Below are positions 24,991-36,766 of a DNA stretch of 64,000 bases, piece by piece. The DNA is from Diospyros lotus. Its lineage: Eukaryota; Streptophyta; Magnoliopsida; Ericales; Ebenaceae. Under the pieces are notes generated by a model that saw only the letters and a list, made by a program, of their open reading frames with translations, was not told the origin of the DNA and did no database searches. Position 1 is the stretch's first letter. The number at the start of each line of letters is the position of its first letter. A program made the translations under genes and the position numbers. The stretch spans positions 21,124,339 to 21,188,338 of the forward strand of contig NC_068341.1 of NCBI RefSeq assembly GCF_014633365.1, given 5' to 3'.

Positions 24991-26325
24991 ATTTTGGGAG
25001 GGAAATAATTTTTTTATTTTGTTGAAATATTAAGTTATTAAATAAAAAATAAAATAATTTATAAAAAAATATTAATAATTATTTAATTGATAAAAATAAA
25101 ATAATTTAATATTATGATAACTTCAAAATTATTTAAATTATGATAATTATTAAATAATAAAATAATTTAAATTATTATATCAAATTCATATTGATTTAAG
25201 AATTTATTATGTAATAAATATAATAATTATTATATTATATTATTAGATTACAAACATTTACAATAGTTTTCACGTTGATTGCATTCCCAAATTTTGCTCT
25301 TCATCTCGGCAGGCTATTAGTGGAAAACTAGGATTGAGGCAATATAATGTTTTGACACTGTTACATTCTTATTTATGCCTGTTCATCTAGTGGTTAAACG
25401 ATGGTAATTGACAATTTACACCTTAATCTGGTTTAGATGGCTAATGCCCATAGTTCTGTTCACCAAATGAATCTACTTTACCATGTGAATGACATGTTTT
25501 ATTGTTTTATGAGAGTTATCGGATGATTATTTTGTACAATTTACTCTTATGTTATGTTGTGAAGAGACTATTTTTATAATTTTAATTTATAGCTTTTTTA
25601 TAAGGTGATTTCAATCTAATGAAACCAAAGTTTATGTACTTAATGAGCTTAGAATGTAACAAACCAATTAATTAATGAGCTTGGAATGTAATAAACTTTG
25701 ATTATTAATTAATTAATAATCAAAGTATGAAATATAGAATCTGTTTGCATACGAGGTGAGAAGCTATAAAGGTTTTTTTTTTTTTTTTTTCCTACTTTGA
25801 AGTGTAAATACAAATTTGACGCTTTTGTTATTGCGTAATAATAAAAGCATCAAATAATTATATTCGTACATTTACATAATTATATTAGGAATTGTTTATA
25901 ATAGTATTAGTTAAATCTTAATAATTATTTTCTAGTTAGAATTAATGAAAATAGATTCAATAAGAAAAAACTGTAAATATAACCCTTAAACACAAAAAAA
26001 ATTAGAGAAAAGAAAAAGAAGATAATCGGTATGAGAAATGTTACAAAGGATGGGAAAAGGTCGAGAGCTTCGCAATTTTGTCTCTATCCTTATAGGAATT
26101 TTTTATAAGATTAATGGTACTATGTATTTGTTAAAGTTTTAGGAATTTTAGAAATGAGCAAAGGAGCTTGATGAACGTAATTTTTAATTTTAGGGAAGGG
26201 GGAATTTTAGTGTAGAGATTTAGTTTTAGATTTATTATTTATATTTGTAATTAAAATAAAAAATAAATTATTTTAAATTTTAAAAATTAAAACAACATAA
26301 TTTTATAATTTAAGTATAAAATCAT

Positions 26326-27150
26326 AAATACGTGAATACCTACACATATCTAACATTTGTAATTATGTGTGGGTAAATTTATAAATAATTATCCACACAT
26401 ACTAAACATTTATTAATATGTGTGGATAATATAATCTAAAAAAATGCCACATCAGCTAATACATGAATACCCACACAAATATAACATTTGTAATTATGTG
26501 TGAATAAAATTATAAACAATTGACCACACATGCGTAATATTTTTTAATATGTGTGGATAATATAATCCAAAATAAATGCCACATCAGTTAAAATTTTATC
26601 GAAAAATTATCCCACCAACCTCTGAAAGTTGAGGAAATTTTTTCACCAAAATAAGTGTGGGTATATCAATTTATCCACACATAATAAATATAGATAATGT
26701 AACAAGTTTGTTTAATTTAATCACCCTCACATATTACCATTATGTGTGGATGAATACCCACGCATAATATGTGTGGGTAACTTATGTGTGGGTAAGTTTA
26801 AAAATAATTACTCACACATACGTAACAGTTATTAATATGTGTGGGCAATATAATCTAAAAAAACTGCTATATCAGCTAATACGTGAATACCCACATATAT
26901 ATAACATTTTATTTATTTGTGGGTAAATTTTTAAATAATTATCCACACATGTGTAACATTTATTTATATGTGTGGGTAATATAATCCAAAAAAAATGCCA
27001 CATCAGATAAAATTTTATCGAGAATTATCCCACCAACCTCTGAAAGTGGAGGGAATTTTTTTTACCAAAATAAGTGTGGGTATATCGATTTACCCACACA
27101 TAATAAATGTGAATAATGTAATGAGTTTGTTTAATTTAATCACCCACACA
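26326..27150. repeat. Hairpin-rich tandem duplication in element D
   Basis: Many short inverted repeats of the ACCCACACAT / ATGTGTGGGT type, arranged in two long direct copies (period about 440 bp; compare 'catcagctaatac' at 26451 and 'atcagctaatac' at 26870, and 'accaacctctgaaagt' at 26611 and 27031). The array continues at 29562-29636 beyond the solo LTR. Probably the subterminal binding region of the element. Confidence 0.75.
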
Positions 27151-27155
27151 TATTA

Positions 27156-27444
27156 TGTAACGATCTGTTAGTGGGTCCAGGTGCTATATTTTGCAATGAG
27201 GCATCTATGATATGAGAATGATAAGTTTTGGTGATTGTCATGTGTAATTGTAGGTTATTTCCAAGAAAATATGGAAAAGTCAAATGTTTGACTTTGGTGA
27301 AGTGGGACCCACTATATTCCGAGATATGTGTCGGATTATCTCTTTACGACTTGTGATGCTTAGTTAATGTCTAATTTACCCTTTCATATTAAGGAGTTAG
27401 CTTATTAAATGAAAAAGGGCATTTTGGTAAATTAATAAAAAGGG

Positions 27445-27488
<44 letters not shown>

Positions 27489-29561
27489 AGGGCTTTATTT
27501 TGCCCTAAGTGAAGAAAGAAATTGGAGAAGGAAGAGAGAGCCGAACGAGAAAGAGGGAGAGAAGTGCCAAGGTGAATAGGTTCTTCCTCTTCCATTCTTT
27601 CTTGAATTTGAAGCCTCCAAGAGTGATTAATCAAGTTAAGATTGCTTCTCTTCCCCTTTTCTCTCATTTTTCTTCCATTTTGAGTGTAGGATCAAGTATA
27701 TTGAAGAGAAAATCATCTCAAGCAAGTCTTGTAAGGAGGAGGAGTTCTAAAGGCAAGCTCTTCTCCTCTTAATCTTCTTCTACACTCTTAAATCTTGGTA
27801 TTTTCAGAATATGAGTTGAATACCTCCATGATTTGCAAAACCCAAACCCATGTGGATACCTATGTAGAAATGATTGTAATCTCCCTCAACCCTTAGTTGT
27901 TTCACTTGAAGTGTCTTGGAACTTCAAATAGGGTCTCTTCCACCCTATAATCCATGGGGGTTGTGGTAGGATTTGAAGGAGGGTGGTTTATATGGGTGAT
28001 TTTGGGTATTTGGCATGCATTTAGGGATGTTTCGGGAGTTTTCCTTGAGATTGGTCGACCAATTGTCTATAATCAATCGATAGATGGGGTGTAGACAATT
28101 GTCTATAATCTGTTGGTCGACCAAGGGCTTAATCAGTCGACCAATTGGCTGTCCAGGTCACTGTTGGTCGACCGATCCTTTTCATCGGTCGACCGATTTT
28201 TCACGTTTTCATCCTGCACATGCTCCAGTGTTTCGAGCATAACGTTGAGTAGAAAACTCCGATTGATGAACAATTTGAAGCGCTGTAAACTAGACTCGAT
28301 GGGATTCGTTTTGGTATATAATTCAGCCCATTTGGATAATATTTGATCAGTCCATTATTGTGAGCTTTGAAGGGCTTGATTCTCCCTTCTGATTGTTGCG
28401 GGAATAAAGCTAGGTTCCTAAGTTCTTGTTAGAGGTTTTTGTGGATGAGAGTCAAGCATGTGAATCCCTTTATTTTTAGTATAATTCTAGTTCTTTCTTA
28501 TGCATGTAAAGGCTTGAGGTATGCATTGGGGGTTCCATTTGGTTTGAGTGCTTGTCACACGACCATGCTATTTATTTGCTAGTTGTTAAGCATAAGCATT
28601 TGCATTTGGCATGTGATTTACTAGTTGGGCGAGGCTTGGCGGGATGCTTGGCTTATGGGGGCTTTGTATCCTGTCCAGTCTACTACGCCACCTCTTACGT
28701 GTTGCATTTGCATGAGTCTTGGCGCTAGTTTTGAGATACAGCTGTACGGTGTCGGGCTTTCCTGGACCGAGTTATTAAGGATGCCTCAGCGTGCCTAGTT
28801 TTTATTTTGGACGCTTATGCGTGCCAGCGAGTGTGGTCTCTCCCACTCGAGCGAGCTTTAGCTCGTAGTTTAGAGACAGTCTGCCTTCAGGGCAATAGCA
28901 GGTTTGTTATCAGGACTGGGGTGCCAGTGCATTCCTTATTTGGGCCCCAAGATCTAGTATGTGAGCATTGTTACTTTTCAGTTGATACCTGCTTCAGTTT
29001 ATGAGCCTACATGACATGTTATGCATGAGTTTTAGTTTGTTATGTACTTGAGAGGCAAGTGTATTCTTAGTGCCTATTCTTGTGCCTTCATTTCTTATGA
29101 GCTTGCTGAGTCATTTGGACTCACCTTGTTTCTCTTCATTCCAGGTAAAGGCAAGGACCCGGTCATGGGCGAGTCTAGCGGTTCCCGACTTATGGGTTAG
29201 ACGGTGTACAGGGCCATGCAGACCTAGCAGTTGTCAGCCTGGGAGTTTCTTTTTGTCCATTTTGTCGCTTCTAGTCTATAGTTTTCTTCAGTTTATTTGG
29301 GTCTGTATGCATTCTGTTTATTTCTGTGGCCGGTGTGCCAGTGATGTATGTTATGCATGCCTGGGCTATGTAAGCCTAGAGATCAGTTGTTGTATAACAG
29401 ATTGAGGTTTTGATATGTATGCCAAGATGGCAAGTTTCCCTTACTAGTTTTCTCTTGATATTTATCAATGGCATGCATGATAGGTCCTTTGAGATCAGGT
29501 TGCCTCTATTTTAGTAGGGCACCCGCTTTGGTTCTTTGGGGACCTGGGTGGGGGCCTTACA
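27156..29561 (+). mobile_element. Solo LTR of a Ty3/gypsy-type element
   Basis: Starts TGTAACGATC and ends GGGGGCCTTACA, giving TGTAA/TTACA inverted ends. The 5-bp duplication TATTA flanks it exactly (27151-27155 and 29562-29566). No internal coding region is present, so it is a solo LTR of 2,406 bp left by LTR-LTR recombination. It contains a (TA)n(GA)n tract at 27443-27488, GTCGAC-type palindromes at 28052-28196 and CATTCCAGGTAAAGG near 29138. Frames at 28807-29004 and 29070-29405 have no recognisable product. Confidence 0.88.
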
Positions 29562-29648
29562 TATTAACATTATGTATGGGTGAATACCCACGTATAATAT
29601 GTGTGGGTAATTTATGTGTGGGTAAATCCCCAAATTCTTGTAGTGATC

Positions 29649-30262
29649 TCAATTTTTTTTTCCATTACACCCTTAAATTCTTTTAACATCAATTCATCAT
29701 TTCCCAGTACCAACAAATAATCAACATAAAGTGATACAACTAGCAGCTTTTCCTTCTCCACCTTTCTAACATATAATGTAGCTTCATTTTCACTCCTCCT
29801 GAAACCACAATGAGTGAGATAAGCATCTATCTTGTTGTACCAAGCCCTAGGTGCTTGTTTCAACCCATACAATGTTTTATGAATCTTGTATACCATTTCT
29901 TTTGTGTTAGAAACTTCATAACCCTCGAGTTGCTCTATAAAGATCTCCTCTTGCAATTCACCATTTAAAAAAGTTGACTTTACATCAAGGTGAAAAATCT
30001 TCCATTTCAATTTAGTTGCTAAAGCCACTAAAAACCTTATTGTGTCATGCCTAACAACCGGTACAAAAGTGTCACTAAAATCAATTCCAGGTTGTTGGGC
30101 ATACCCCTTAACAACTAACCTTGCCTTTAGCTTGTTTATTGAGCCATCTGGATTTACTTTAGTTCTATAAATCCATTTCAACCCTATCACATTTCTCTTC
30201 TCAGGTCTTTTGACTAGTTTCCATGTTTTATTCTTTTCAATCATTGTCATTTCTTCATTCAT
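29649..30262 (-). pseudogene. copia reverse transcriptase, 5' part
   Basis: RT motifs in order: KWIYRTKVNPDGSINKLKARLV, FSDTFVPVVRHDTIRFLVALA, QLEGYEV, YGLKQAPRAWYNKID and the catalytic box, which reads YVDY instead of YVDD (about 29710-29722), so the second metal-binding Asp is lost. The domain ends abruptly where CACTACAAGAA of element D begins on the minus strand. Confidence 0.9.
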
Positions 30263-30292
30263 AGCTTGAATCCACCCTTTTGATCTTGCAGA

Positions 30293-31400
30293 TTAAGTGT
30301 AAGAAGTTGGGTTAAGAAACACAGCATTACACTTCTCATATATTTCAGCTATAGATTTGGTTCTTCTTCTAGACAACTCATCTGAATCTTCACTTGAATT
30401 TTCATCTTGGCTCACCACTTCAAAATCTAAATTTTCAACTTTAGTATTGGTAGCTGGAAATACTGAAGTATCTGATTGTGGTGTATGCTGGCCAACTACC
30501 ATTTTCTCCCAATTCCAATAAGAATTTTCATCAAAGACTACATCTCTGATGATGGTGATCTTTTGAGTTTGCAAGTTATAAAGCCTGTAACCTTTAGCTT
30601 GTGGAGCATAACCCAAGAACACTCCCAATTCTGACTTCTGATCTAGCTTACTTCTTTTGATAGCAAGTATGTGTATATAGCATATGGAGCCAAAAACTCT
30701 CAAATGCTTTGCCGAATGTTGTACACCACTCCAAGCCTCCACTGGTGTTTTACCATCCACTGTTGATGTAGGTAATCTATTCAACAAATAAACTGCACAA
30801 TAAACTGCTTCTACCCAAAACTTTTAAGGTAGTCATTTTTCATATAACATGCACCTCACCATTGCAACCACTGTCCTATTTTTCCTCTCCGACACACCAT
30901 TCTGCTCAAGAGTGTACCCTGCAGTCAATTGATGATTAATTCCCAAATCATCACAATATTTTATAAACTCATTTGAATTATATTCGATGCCATTATTCGA
31001 ACTCAGGATCTTTAGTTTACTTCCACTCTGTGCTTCTGCCATTACTCTGAATTTTTTGAACACAGATAATACTTGTGGCTTATGACTCACAAAAAATACC
31101 CATGTCATTCTAGTTAGGTCATCAATAAACAACACAAAATACATGTTCTTACTCAAGGATTCAGTTTTCATAGGCCCGCAGACATCTGAGTGTATTAATT
31201 CAAGCTTTTCCTTGGCCCTCCATGAAGAACTAGTAGGAAATGGTTGCCTATGCTATTTTCTCATTTGACAAGAGCCACAAATAGCAGTAGGAATTAAGAT
31301 TTCAAGCAAATCCTTAGTTAAGCCTTGACTATGCAATTTGGTGAGTGCAGCAAAGTTAAAATGCCCATATATTTTATGCCATAACCATGACTCATCATCT
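30293..31400 (-). pseudogene. copia integrase
   Basis: On the minus strand a GAG-pre-integrase part (near 31250-31400, with WLWH and CGSCQM) leads into the rve core at 30833-31171: FIDDLTRMTWVFF, LKILSSNNGIEY and NGVSERKNRTVV. The second catalytic Asp is replaced by Asn (SSNNG). A stop near 30830 separates the C-terminal part 30293-30787, which shows LNRLPTS, VFLGYAP and VVFDENSYWNW, typical of the region between integrase and RT. Nonfunctional. Confidence 0.88.
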
Positions 31401-31547
31401 TTCACAAAATTAACTCATTCACCAACAGAATTCCCATTCAAAGGAAAACTTTTATCAACCATAGGCAATTCAGCAATCAACACGTCATCAGAATCATAAA
31501 TAAAGCAACAAAAGTTTTCTTTGAACATCATGTATGTATTTGGTACC

Positions 31548-32700
31548 TTATTTTGTTTGCATAGCCACTAAACCCTTTCCTTTAGCTTCAACCACATCAT
31601 CGTTGCCTAGTTTCACCTTGGTCTTAATAGTTTTATCCAGCTGGTTGAAGAGTTTTTCATCCCTTGACATGTGACTTGTATAGCCACTGTCTATGAACCA
31701 GATTTGCTTTCCTATTATTTGTGAACTTTGAGACACCATGAACAAGCTGGCTTTAAGCTTTTCTTCTTCTGTATAGTTAGCTTTTTGAAATGGTTTTTCT
31801 TGGCCTTGGTTTTGCTTAACTCTGCAATTCTTCTCTATATGACCCATTTTCTTACAAAATCTACATTGGATAGGTGGCTTGTCCTTAACCCAACAATATT
31901 TTTCTAGGTGATTCGTCCTTTGACAAAACTTGCAAGGAGGAAACTTTCCTTTGTTCGTAGACTCCTTTGAACTAGAAATTTCCTTTTCTTTACCTGACTT
32001 GTCACCAGAATATTTCTTCCACTCCTTCTTAGATTGCCTTCCTTTTTGCTTGGCTTGAAATGCCCCTTCAGTCACCTCTCCATACCTTATAATTGATCTT
32101 TGCTCTTGAGTTTGTAATTTGCTTATCAATTCAGCAACTGTCAATGTCTTGAGGTCACAAGATTCTTTTATTGCTGAAATTTTGGACTCAAACTTTGCAA
32201 GTAAGCTTATCATCATTTTCTCTACCACTCTTTCATCAGGAAATGCTTCTCCTAGCAACCTTATCTTGTTTACAACCTCAAGAACCTTGGATGAGTAATC
32301 TTTGACCGATTCTTCATCCTTCATTTTCAACATTTCAAACTCCCTTTTAAGTGTCAAGAGTTTGACAGTCTTTACCCTATCACTGCCTTCAAACTCTTCC
32401 TTCAATTTTTTCCACACATCCTTAGGTGTCTCACGGGCCATTGTCCTAGTGAAGATCACATCTGAAAGTGCGAAATGAATGCAGGTAAGAGCCCTTGGCT
32501 ATCTTGCCTTAAGCTCCTCATGAGCTCTCATCTATGCCAATGTTGGATTAAGACCAAGTGCAGGAGGATCAACTCCATCTTCAACTACATCCCATAAGCT
32601 TAAATCCTTTAGATAAGCCTTCATTTTTATCACCCATATGTGATAATTTTCCCCTGTAAATAGATGATGACATGTAGCTGGTAAACTAGTAGAAGCCATT
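31548..32700 (-). pseudogene. copia gag and protease
   Basis: The open part (32459-31548, 303 residues) carries a UBN2-type gag domain (TPKDVWKKLKEEFEGSDRVK, LKREFEMLKMKDEES) and two zinc knuckles (CKFCQRTNHLEKYC and CRFCKKMGHIEKNC), then the retropepsin motif WFIDSGYTSHM with an intact DSG. The N-terminal gag part continues in broken frames to about 32700, beginning MASTSLPAT. Gag packages element RNA; the protease matures the polyprotein. Confidence 0.88.
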
Positions 32701-32737
32701 GATCATTCACCCTCTCACAGATCTCTCAAGAAGTACA

Positions 32738-32751
32738 GCTTTGATACCATA
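32738..32751 (-). promoter_or_regulatory. Primer-binding site of the copia element
   Basis: Minus strand reads TATGGTATCAAAGCT directly after the LTR, one base from the TGGTATCAGAGC complement of initiator tRNA-Met used by plant copia elements. Confidence 0.85.
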
Positions 32752-33000
32752 TGTTAGAGGAAAAATACCTTCATACGTTTATTGATAGCCATCATCTGCT
32801 TTTATACAAATCATATCCAGAAAAAATCAAAACAAATTCTAACTAACCTTCCTTAAAATCTGAAAGAACCCTATCCATAATCTTCTATAACTAACATCCC
32901 TTAATTTAAATTTATTCAAAAGAAAATCAAACAACCTTCAACTAACATTCCTTAAAAATAGGAAAAACAATTGACTAAGTAAAAACTCATTTCATTAACA
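32752..33000 (-). repeat. 5' LTR of the minus-strand copia element
   Basis: Partner of 21104-21356. Starts TGTTAATGAAATG and ends TTTTTCCTCTAACA on the minus strand. A TATA-like 'gtataaaagc' (minus, near 32817-32808) could be the promoter. Confidence 0.9.
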
Positions 33001-33189
33001 GTTGCCATGAGCAAGAGCAAGCCCAAATCAATCATCGTCTCCAACTTCTAGATTAGTTGTTGTCATCGTCATTCGCCATATTAGCCGTCGCCACCGCCGT
33101 CCTTTTTCATCATTGTCACCGTCTGCTTCCTTTTCTCTGTGCATATATATATATATATGTTAAATATAAATATATTTAATATCATTTTA

Positions 33190-33617
33190 TTTTTTATTTT
33201 TTTACACGTGCATGTGGGGGCCACTCAAAATGTTTTAAAATGTCACGTGGCATACCATGTCAGCAGGTCATGGATGCCTCTCGAATCGAATCGCGTTGTG
33301 GATAAAATTGCAACCAATTGATCAAATCAAGAATTTATTGTCAAAATTGAAACTTTTGGATGAAATCGCAAAAAAGATAAAAGTTTTGAATTTTTCGTGC
33401 TAATAGGCCTATTTTTTTTACACATATGCATGCGGGACCCACTCAAAATATTTTAAAATACCAGGTGGCATATCACGTTAGCAGGTCTTGGACGCCGACA
33501 AATTGAAGGATGAAATTGCAACCAATTGATCAAATCAGAACCTTATTGCCAAAATTAAAACTTTTGAATAAAATCACAAAAACACGAAAATGTTTGAATT
33601 TTTCGTGCTAATAAGCC
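33190..33617 (+). repeat. Tandemly duplicated right terminal region of the Mutator-like element
   Basis: Two adjacent copies (about 33205-33410 and 33415-33617) each start with 'ttttttacac', contain 'tggcata', 'gcaggtc' and 'gcaaccaattgatcaaatca', and end 'gaatttttcgtgctaata'. Both are inverted relative to 20606-20780. Only the outer copy is flanked by the 9-bp duplication. Confidence 0.7.
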
Positions 33618-33743
33618 TTTAAATAATAATAAGATTAACTAATTTTGATAGTTAATATATAATCTCCATGAAAACAATATCTCATTCACTATTTTATTAC
33701 TTGAGTGATTTCGTATACTTTCGAATTTGTCTATTACTTATCA

Positions 33744-34594
33744 CATATTCTTAACAAGTTTAAGAATAAGATTTAAAAAATCTAGAGATTTATTCATACA
33801 TCAAACTAAAGAGTAATTAATGATAATAAACTTGACTTTTTTATAAAGATATACAAAGATATATTATATATATTATTAATATATATGACAGACAAACATC
33901 TAAATCTAGTATTAAGATACATCTCTAACACAACCATGATAGCTTAGGGGGGTTCCATGGAAGGTAACCTACCCCGCTAGGGCCACATAGGCTAACCATG
34001 GTCCAAGGCCATCATGAGCTAGCTACAACCCTAGAACTAGCCCCGAGAAAAGGGGCGATCTCATCCCTTGAGGGCAACTTCTCTGCCAAAACATTTCCCT
34101 AAGTAGGAGAGGGTTCCACACAATGCGCACGTCAGAATAACTCCAACATTCAAAAATTCTTCTAAAAGAATAAACATCATCTATAAAAAAAAAATCATAT
34201 GTAAGAATCCTAATTTTGAAGTATTTAAAATTACTTTATATACCCCTCTATAAATAAATAAATAATGATTATAAAAAATATACATTTATAAATATTAAAA
34301 ATCCTCAATATCTGATTTAAGTATTGAAATGTTTGCATAAGAATTTTCTCAAATTTCCTAACTATTTTCTTTCTTATAAACTCGCAAACCGACGACGACG
34401 TTTCTAGTCAAATAAATTATTTATTATATTTAAACAAAACCCAACAATATTAAGTGTCTGAAGATCAAAGCTTGTTCAATTGGCTCAACAAATCCAAGAG
34501 TACGGATATTAAAACCAAGATTTTTGACAGAAACGTAAAGCATATACCAACATAACAAGCACAGACCATCTGGGTAACAACTCTTATTCATCAG
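33744..34594. other. Intergenic DNA downstream of ADH1
   Basis: AT-rich except 33930-34130. No coding region, RNA gene or element boundary was recognised. Confidence 0.4.
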
Positions 34595-34600
34595 TTTATT
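34595..34600 (-). terminator. Polyadenylation signal of ADH1
   Basis: AATAAA on the minus strand, 67 bases past the stop codon. A second near-copy of the surrounding 'gatgaataa' follows immediately downstream (about 34587). Confidence 0.55.
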
Positions 34601-34666
34601 CATCAGTTTACGGAGGATGCAACTCCACTACATCCTCGGATATGACCAACTTGAGCTACCACTCTA

Positions 34667-36703
<2,037 letters not shown>

Positions 36704-36737
36704 CTCTGTGGGCTTAATTTGCTTTTTCTCAGAACTT

Positions 36738-36748
36738 TCTTTATATAA
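36738..36748 (-). promoter_or_regulatory. TATA box of ADH1
   Basis: Minus strand reads TATTATATAAAG about 40 bases before the start codon. This implies a very short leader, so a further upstream start site is possible. Confidence 0.5.
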
Positions 36749-36760
36749 TATATACGCAGT

Positions 36761-36766
36761 TGGTTT
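36761..36766 (-). promoter_or_regulatory. Anaerobic-response-like motif upstream of ADH1
   Basis: AAACCA on the minus strand (TGGTTT on plus), the core associated with anaerobic induction of plant Adh genes. Another copy lies near 36954. The motif is only 6 bp, so chance occurrence is possible. Confidence 0.35.

Larger units (their letters stand above)
22182..29645 (+). mobile_element. CACTA-like element D inserted in the copia RT gene
   Basis: Right end TTCTTGTAGTG (29645) and left end CCTATAAAAAG (22182, resembling a degenerate CACTATAAAAAG). ATC lies on both sides (22179-22181 and 29646-29648), a 3-bp duplication. The host RT frame stops at exactly these two points, which supports both boundaries. 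The right subterminal region is made of ACCCACACAT / ATGTGTGGGT hairpins; the left has none obvious. The interior shares AT-rich sequence with element A and contains an exon-like segment, ~100-bp repeats and a solo LTR. No transposase frame. Confidence 0.75.
21104..33000 (-). mobile_element. Ty1/copia retrotransposon with both LTRs, interrupted by element D
   Basis: Paired ~250-bp LTRs at 21104-21356 and 32752-33000 differ at about 12 positions plus one 4-base indel by eye, nearly all transitions. On the minus strand the order is LTR, primer-binding site, gag, protease, integrase, RT, RNase H, polypurine tract, LTR. Flanks ATTGC and GTTGC are a 5-bp duplication with one change. The element is ~4.4 kb when the insertion 22182-29645 is removed. 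Coding regions have stops, and active sites are damaged in integrase and RT. Confidence 0.9.
20606..33617 (+). mobile_element. Mutator-like element, non-autonomous, hosting a copia insertion
   Basis: Left terminus GGGCAATTAGCAC (20606) and right terminus GTGCTAATAAGCC (33617) are inverted and extend ~200 bp each. The 9-bp sequence TTTAAATAA flanks both ends exactly (20597-20605 and 33618-33626), diagnostic of Mutator-like insertion. Without the copia insert it is about 1.1 kb. The interior (20820-21103 and 33006-33140) is GC-rich and rich in GAC/GTC triplets, resembling captured gene sequence. The right terminal region is duplicated in tandem. No transposase present. Confidence 0.85.
17638..33743 (+). 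mobile_element. Old LTR split by two insertions (outermost layer of nested stack)
   Basis: Three pieces, 17638-17719, 19496-20605 and 33627-33743, read as one ~1.3-kb LTR once elements C and the Mutator-like element are removed. It begins TGATAGGGTTTAATTTT and ends 'ctattacttatca', so the ends are a short inverted TGATA/TATCA. The final part ('atctccatgaaaacaata' then 'tattacttgagtgatttcgt') resembles the LTR tail of plant Athila/Tat gypsy elements. No matching 5-bp duplication was found, so extent and family are tentative. Confidence 0.45.

Noticed and set aside
28807..29686. Three adjacent frames in the solo LTR
   Set aside because: Noncoding LTR with exact termini and target duplication; no similarity to known proteins.
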